Below, one piece after another: positions 59,927 to 64,000 of a stretch of 64,000 nt of DNA. This DNA comes from Bosea sp. 685 (lineage in GTDB: Bacteria > Pseudomonadota > Alphaproteobacteria > Rhizobiales > Beijerinckiaceae). How positions within the stretch are numbered: the first letter of the stretch is position 1; each line of letters starts with the position of its first letter. The DNA lies in NCBI RefSeq assembly GCF_031884435.1, contig NZ_CP134779.1, positions 434,001 through 498,000 on the forward strand. Direction: 5' to 3'. Both the position numbers and the translations under genes were made by a program. The notes beneath the pieces are model-generated. The model was given only the letters and a program-made list of their open reading frames with translations. It ran no database searches and was not told the DNA's origin.

Positions 59927-61126
59927 ATGGTTGCGGCATTTCCGGGGGCACAGCCCCGTATCGAGAAGACGACGACGTCGATCCTGCTGGCGGTGAGCTT
60001 CTGTCATCTGCTCAACGACCTGATGCAGTCGCTGCTCGCTTCGCTCTACCCGCTGTTCAAGGCGAATTACGCGCTCGATTTCGTCCAGATCGGGCTTCTG
60101 ACCATGGCCTTCCAGGTCACGGCGTCGCTGCTGCAGCCGCTTGTCGGCATGGCGACGGATCGCTGGCCGATGCCCTATTCCTTGCCCGTCGGCATGGGCT
60201 CGACCTTCCTCGGGCTGATCCTGCTCGGCAATGCCGGAAATTTCACACTGCTGGTGACGGCGGCCTGCCTGATCGGGTTAGGCTCGGCGATCTTCCATCC
60301 GGAGGCGTCGCGGGTGGCCAGGCTGGGTTCCGGCGGCCGGCATGGGCTGGCGCAATCGCTCTTCCAGGTCGGTGGCAATATGGGCTCGGCGATGGGACCG
60401 CTGCTGGCTGCCTTCATCGTCCTGCCCTTCGGCCAGGGCAGCGTCGCCTGGCTCTCGGGCGTCGCGATGCTGGGCGTCGTCGTGCTCTGGCGCGTCGGGG
60501 CCTGGTATGCGGCTCATCGCAAGCAGAACGCCGGCAAGCCTGCCGCCAGCCGCGCCTTGCCGCTGCCGCAGGGGCGGGTCGCCATCGCCTTTGGCATCCT
60601 CGTGCTGCTGACCGCGACGAAGAACGTCTACATGGCCAGCATCTCCAGCTATTTCACCTTCTATGTCATCGACCAGTTCCAGCTTAGCGTGCGCGAAGCG
60701 CAGCTCATGCTGTTCCTGTTCCTGGCGGCGGCTGCGGCGGGAACCTTCCTCGGCGGGCCGATCGGCGACAGGATGGGCGCGCGCTTCGTGATCTGGTTCT
60801 CGATCCTGGGCGTCATCCCCTTCGCTTTGCTGCTGCCCTATGCCAACCTGTTCTGGACGGGTGTGCTCAGCGTGGTCATCGGGCTGATCTTCGCCTCGGC
60901 CTTCTCGGCCATCGTGGTGTTCGCGCAGGAACTGGTGCCGGGGCGCGTCGGGCTGATCGCGGGGGTGTTCTTCGGCTTCGCTTTTGGGGCCGGCGGGTTG
61001 GGGGCGGCGCTGCTCGGCAGCTTCGCGGACACGCATGGCATCGCCTTCGTCTACCGCATCTGTTCCTACCTGCCGCTGCTGGGGCTGCTCACCATCCTGC
61101 TGCCGCGCCTGCCGCGCGCGGGGTAA
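59927..61126 (+). CDS. MFS exporter of the fosmidomycin-resistance (Fsr) family
   Basis: The 399-residue product has 12 predicted spans and the same signatures as the paralogue at 41046: LLAVSFCHLLNDLMQSLLAS, GLGSAIFHPEASRVARLGSG and QSLFQVGGNMGSAMGPLLAA. ATG at 59927 has GAGG 7 nt upstream. It is divergent from a cupin-AraC regulator and the 132-nt gap between their starts should be the control region. Substrate unknown. Confidence 0.9.
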   Translation: MVAAFPGAQPRIEKTTTSILLAVSFCHLLNDLMQSLLASLYPLFKANYALDFVQIGLLTMAFQVTASLLQPLVGMATDRWPMPYSLPVGMGSTFLGLILLGNAGNFTLLVTAACLIGLGSAIFHPEASRVARLGSGGRHGLAQSLFQVGGNMGSAMGPLLAAFIVLPFGQGSVAWLSGVAMLGVVVLWRVGAWYAAHRKQNAGKPAASRALPLPQGRVAIAFGILVLLTATKNVYMASISSYFTFYVIDQFQLSVREAQLMLFLFLAAAAAGTFLGGPIGDRMGARFVIWFSILGVIPFALLLPYANLFWTGVLSVVIGLIFASAFSAIVVFAQELVPGRVGLIAGVFFGFAFGAGGLGAALLGSFADTHGIAFVYRICSYLPLLGLLTILLPRLPRAG

Positions 61127-61196
61127 GGGGCCGACCGCTCTGGCTGCAGTGGCAGGCCGTCATCCGCGGCGGCTACCGCGAAGAGGGCGGCTCGCA

Positions 61197-61320
61197 AGAG
61201 CAGGATGCGAAAACTGGGCACCGGTTTTTCGCCTAGATCCTGCTCTCGCTTTTAGATGAGCGACGGATTCAGATCTCAGATGGGATCACTTCGTGATTCC
61301 ATCTGAGATCATCCGGCTCT
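61197..61320. repeat. composite intergenic repeat, family A (long form, opposite orientation)
   Basis: AGAGCAGGAT (61197-61206) pairs with ATCCTGCTCT (61237-61246) around a GCACCGGTTTTTCGCC core. The right part (61255-61320) contains the perfect inverted repeat AGATGGGATCA / TGATTCCATCT-like stem and ends ATCATCCGGCTCT. As a whole it is the reverse complement of the element at 35376-35498. Confidence 0.85.
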
Positions 61321-61357
61321 ATGCCGACCTGTCCCTCCAGTCGCCCGGTGCTCCCGC

Positions 61358-61936
61358 ATGAAGACGCTCGCCATCTCGACCCTGACGATCTGCGGCATCG
61401 ACGAATTGCCGGCGCAGAGCGAGCGCCGCGTCACGCATGTCCTTTCCCTGCTCGACCCGGGCCTGGCGGAGCTCGACGCCTTCGGCGCCTATGGCGAGCA
61501 TCACCGCGTCACCCTGCGCTTCCACGACATCCTCGGCCCCTCCCAGGGCTATACCCATCCGCAGCCGAAGCATGTCGAGGCGATCCTGGGCTTCGGCGAA
61601 AGCCTGCGGGAGGGCGTGGCCGGCCGCGTCGAGGGCCATCTCCTGGTGCATTGCCATATGGGCATTTCGCGCTCGACCGCGGCGATGCTGTCGCTGATGG
61701 CGCAAAACGACAGCGAGGCGAGCGAGGACGAATTGTTCGAGCGCCTGCGCAGCGTGCGCCCGCAAGCCTGGCCGAATTCGGTGATGATCGGCTTCGCCGA
61801 CGAGCAGCTCGACCGTGGCGGGCGATTGGTCGAAGCGCTGCGCCGCCATTACGGCCACCAGCTCAAGGTCCAGCCGCAATACCAGGACTGGATGCCCCGG
61901 CTTGGCCGGCAGAGCGAGCTCGACATGGCGCTGTGA
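61358..61936 (+). CDS. dual-specificity-like protein phosphatase
   Basis: The 192-residue product has the cysteine phosphatase loop HCHMGISRS with nucleophile Cys99 and Arg105 (C-x5-R) and a candidate general acid Asp57 in RFHDILGPSQGY. The fold matches atypical dual-specificity phosphatases found in alphaproteobacteria. There is no signal peptide. The substrate, protein or small molecule, is unknown. It is flanked by repeat elements and is monocistronic. Confidence 0.85.
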   Translation: MKTLAISTLTICGIDELPAQSERRVTHVLSLLDPGLAELDAFGAYGEHHRVTLRFHDILGPSQGYTHPQPKHVEAILGFGESLREGVAGRVEGHLLVHCHMGISRSTAAMLSLMAQNDSEASEDELFERLRSVRPQAWPNSVMIGFADEQLDRGGRLVEALRRHYGHQLKVQPQYQDWMPRLGRQSELDMAL

Positions 61937-61955
61937 GCGCCGGTTGGCACCAGAA

Positions 61956-62110
61956 CCACGCCGTCATTCCGGGGCTTCGCGCAGCGAGGGCGGAACCCAG
62001 AACCGATGGGCCTTGTCGCCAAAGCTCGGCTGTCGGGCGGCTTTCGTTAGCCTGCATCGGTTCTGGGTTCCGGGCTCAGGCCTGCGGCCTGCCCCGGAAT
62101 GACGGCGTGG
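61956..62110. repeat. nested inverted repeat, family B (full copy)
   Basis: A perfect 19-bp outer stem (CCACGCCGTCATTCCGGGG at 61956-61974 with 62092-62110) encloses a perfect 17-bp inner stem (GGAACCCAGAACCGATG at 61992-62008 with 62055-62071). A shorter copy lies at 48470-48514 and a fragment near 56168-56180. It could fold as a long hairpin in RNA from either strand and lies between two convergent genes. Confidence 0.9.
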
Positions 62111-62141
62111 TTCCGAGGACGGCTGCGTAGCTGAGCCTGCC

Positions 62142-63869
62142 TCAGCGCATCAAGCGCGGTTCCGCTATGGCCTGGGGCTGAAAGGTCACCTCGCGGTCGC
62201 CGGGCCATTTGATCCGGTAGGCGAGCTTGATCTCCTTCTCGGTCGCGGGGGCGAGGTCGAAGGTCCAGGCCTGGATGCCGCGCTTGTCGCCGACCTGCTT
62301 TTCGGTCGGCGGGGTGGTCTGCGGCAAGGTCTCGATGGTGATGGCGCTGCTCTCGGAGAAGGGCACGCGCTCGGTCACTGTGACCTTCACGGGCTGGGCG
62401 TGCAGGCTCTTCACCACGGTGCGGAACTCGCGCAGATCGGTGCGGCTCTGGCCGAGCCAGGTCGGGTCGTTCTCGCGCCGCCTGACCGGCGCGCGCGTCA
62501 CCTTGAGCTTGTCGTCGGCGCCGAAGCCGAGCTCGACCTTGTCGCCTGATGCGACGAGGCCGATCCGGCCCTTGCCGATATAGCCGCCGTCGCGATGCAG
62601 GAAGACCTCGCCGGGCAGCAATGGGGCCTCGTCCTCATGGGTGAAGGCGGCTTCGAGATAGGCTTTCTCCTCCAGCTCCGGCGTCGTCCGGGCGCTCAGA
62701 TTCGGGCTGACCTTGCTCTGGCTCAGCAGGACGGCCTTGGACGAGCCGTCCTGCGGAACCGTGATCCGGCCGGGCACCTGGAAGCTCGCCTGATAGGCGC
62801 CGGCCTCGATCGTCGAGGCCTCGATGGTCGCCGGCCGCGCGACGCGGTCCTCCAGCGATTGCGTTGCACCGAAGCTGCGTGGCGCCGGCGCACTGGCAGG
62901 AGGAGCGGCGCGCTCCGTCGCCTGTTTGCGGGCCTGCTCCATGGCGCGCTCGCGCGCCTGGTAGATTTCCTGCGGCTCGAAGAACATCACCTGCATCGGG
63001 GCAAGATCGGGCGCCCGCGTGCCGCCGGCCGAGCGGGTCGTCGAGAGGGTGACGGCGACATCGGCCCAGTCCTCGCCGCTGCGCTGGCGCAATTCGGCGC
63101 GGCGCATGAAATTGATCTCGGGCTTGGCCCCAGTGCTGCCGGTGGCGAGCCTGGCCTCGTAGAGCGGTGTCCAATTCGCCCCGGCAACGCGATAGCTCAC
63201 CGTGAACTCGGCAGCGACGGGAGTGGGGGCCTCGACGGCGATGGCGACGTCGCGCTTGGGCGCGCCGGGGCGGCCGGTTTGCGGGCGGGCGCGTTCGAGG
63301 GCTGCGATCTCGCTTTCGATCTCGGAGGCGCGGCCGCGCACAGTCCTGAGCTCGGCATTGACCTTGACCAGCGCGGTGCCGATCGCATCGAAAATCGCCG
63401 GCCAGTCGGCGACCGGCAGCGCCTTGCCGTCGGGGCCGAGCTTGTCGGGGCCGGTCTGCGCAAAACGTTCGATCGTGCCGCGCTTGGCCTCGATGGCGCC
63501 AGCCTGGCCGTCGAGCACGTCCTTCTCGTCGCGCAGAGCCTTGAGCTTGGCCTCGATCACGCTGTCGAGCGGCTTGGCGTCGCCCGGGGCGAGGCGGACA
63601 TCGACGGCGCCGATCGAGAAGGAGCCGTCACCGGGTTTTTCCGAAAAGCTCTTGCCCTCGACGCGGATCGAGGCCGGATCGATCGTCGCCGGCAGGCCAC
63701 GCAGGACGATCTGCGAGGCGCCCTGCAGCAGTTCGGCCCGGCCGAGACGGGTGATCACCGCCCCGTCGGGATAGACGGTCACGCGGTCGATCCGCGAGGC
63801 GAGGTCCGTTTCGGCGGCGGCTGCGAAGCTCGGCGCGATGATCAAGGCTGCGGCAAGTCGGCTCATCAT
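62142..63869 (-). CDS. MuiA-family (DUF4139) protein
   Basis: Named for mucoidy inhibitor A; function is not established. The 575-residue product has a signal peptide (LAAALIIAPSFAAAAE), the DUF4140 N-terminal domain (RVTVYPDGAVITRLGRAELL), a coiled coil (KLKALRDEKDVLDGQAG), and the DUF4139 domain (VSYRVAGANWTPLYEARL, DWADVAVTLSTTRSAGGT, and C-terminal RIKWPGDREVTFQP). ATG at 63869 has GGGAGGGG 8 nt upstream. It is probably periplasmic. Convergent with the phosphatase gene. Confidence 0.88.
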   Translation of the reverse strand: MMSRLAAALIIAPSFAAAAETDLASRIDRVTVYPDGAVITRLGRAELLQGASQIVLRGLPATIDPASIRVEGKSFSEKPGDGSFSIGAVDVRLAPGDAKPLDSVIEAKLKALRDEKDVLDGQAGAIEAKRGTIERFAQTGPDKLGPDGKALPVADWPAIFDAIGTALVKVNAELRTVRGRASEIESEIAALERARPQTGRPGAPKRDVAIAVEAPTPVAAEFTVSYRVAGANWTPLYEARLATGSTGAKPEINFMRRAELRQRSGEDWADVAVTLSTTRSAGGTRAPDLAPMQVMFFEPQEIYQARERAMEQARKQATERAAPPASAPAPRSFGATQSLEDRVARPATIEASTIEAGAYQASFQVPGRITVPQDGSSKAVLLSQSKVSPNLSARTTPELEEKAYLEAAFTHEDEAPLLPGEVFLHRDGGYIGKGRIGLVASGDKVELGFGADDKLKVTRAPVRRRENDPTWLGQSRTDLREFRTVVKSLHAQPVKVTVTERVPFSESSAITIETLPQTTPPTEKQVGDKRGIQAWTFDLAPATEKEIKLAYRIKWPGDREVTFQPQAIAEPRLMR

Positions 63870-64000
63870 GATCTCATCCCCTCCCGGATTGCGAAGCCAT
63901 TATAGGCACGCTGGATTTCGACGCCGCAAAGGCGGAATTGGGCCGGACTGCGGAAGGGAATGGCAGAGTGCGCCACAGGTGTTGACGCAGGGGTCGGGGG
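63870..64000. other. window end, promoter side of the MuiA-family gene
   Basis: No gene is seen. The stretch should hold the promoter of the minus-strand gene. Confidence 0.4.

Overview
This window is high-GC chromosomal DNA of an alphaproteobacterium of the order Hyphomicrobiales (Rhizobiales). The gene set points to a Bosea-like or Bradyrhizobium-like free-living relative: an alphaproteobacterial flagellar order with motE between flgI and flgH, cpdR, tlpA-argH-lptM-lysA followed by a DUF4175/TIGR02302 giant, phaA/phaB with a divergent phaR, and dispersed palindromes containing ACCGGTT that are typical of the order. The genus is an inference from gene content; no 16S rRNA gene is present. 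Nothing looks like a phage, plasmid, insertion sequence or CRISPR array, so this is mostly core genome.

Layout. 0-5.1 kb: flagellar genes flgG-flgA-flgI, a strong terminator, then motE-flgH-fliL-fliP. 5.2-6.7 kb: CheY-like regulator, a truncated antitoxin-like gene, tRNA-Val(GAC), cpdR. 6.9-13 kb: N-formylglutamate amidohydrolase family, an MmgR/suhB-type small RNA, hisN-like phosphatase, lysophospholipase-like hydrolase, heat-shock-controlled hsp20, a proline-rich exported protein, threonine aldolase. 13-20 kb: gltB-gltD. 20-25.8 kb: SGNH hydrolase, MltB-like transglycosylase, divergent galE/galU, methyltransferase, thioesterase. 25.9-29 kb: purL, bolA, grxD. 28.9-33.5 kb: GST, DUF1272, NodU-family carbamoyltransferase, exported protein, TlpA. 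33.5-39.7 kb: argH, lptM, lysA, TIGR02302 protein. 40-47.5 kb: EamA exporter, MFS exporter, a MerR-ATPase fusion, serine hydrolase, MBL hydrolase, arginase-family enzyme, DUF4865 with a coupled 56-residue membrane peptide. 47.6-51.6 kb: LysR regulator and the polyhydroxybutyrate (PHB) genes. 51.7-64 kb: an EAL/degenerate GGDEF protein, rpmF, mtgA, polyprenyl synthase, purA, AraC/MFS pair, dual-specificity phosphatase, MuiA-family protein.

How parts work together. GltBD, PurL, PurA, ArgH, LysA and HisN are amino-acid and purine housekeeping. PhaA/PhaB make the PHB precursor and PhaR represses or senses PHB. The window also carries a small RNA of the MmgR type (minus strand, about 7907-8000), a family reported to control PHB storage in Sinorhizobium. 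Its CCUCCCU motif can pair with the ribosome-binding site of phaB over 11 contiguous positions. This sRNA-PHB link is the most interesting regulatory lead.

Other notable signals: an RpoH-like promoter whose predicted start falls at the first of three stacked hairpins before hsp20 (ROSE-like thermometer); two independent 14-bp tandem duplications at translation starts (flgG and the methyltransferase after galU); three families of intergenic palindromes; and a MerR DNA-binding domain fused to an ABC-like ATPase.
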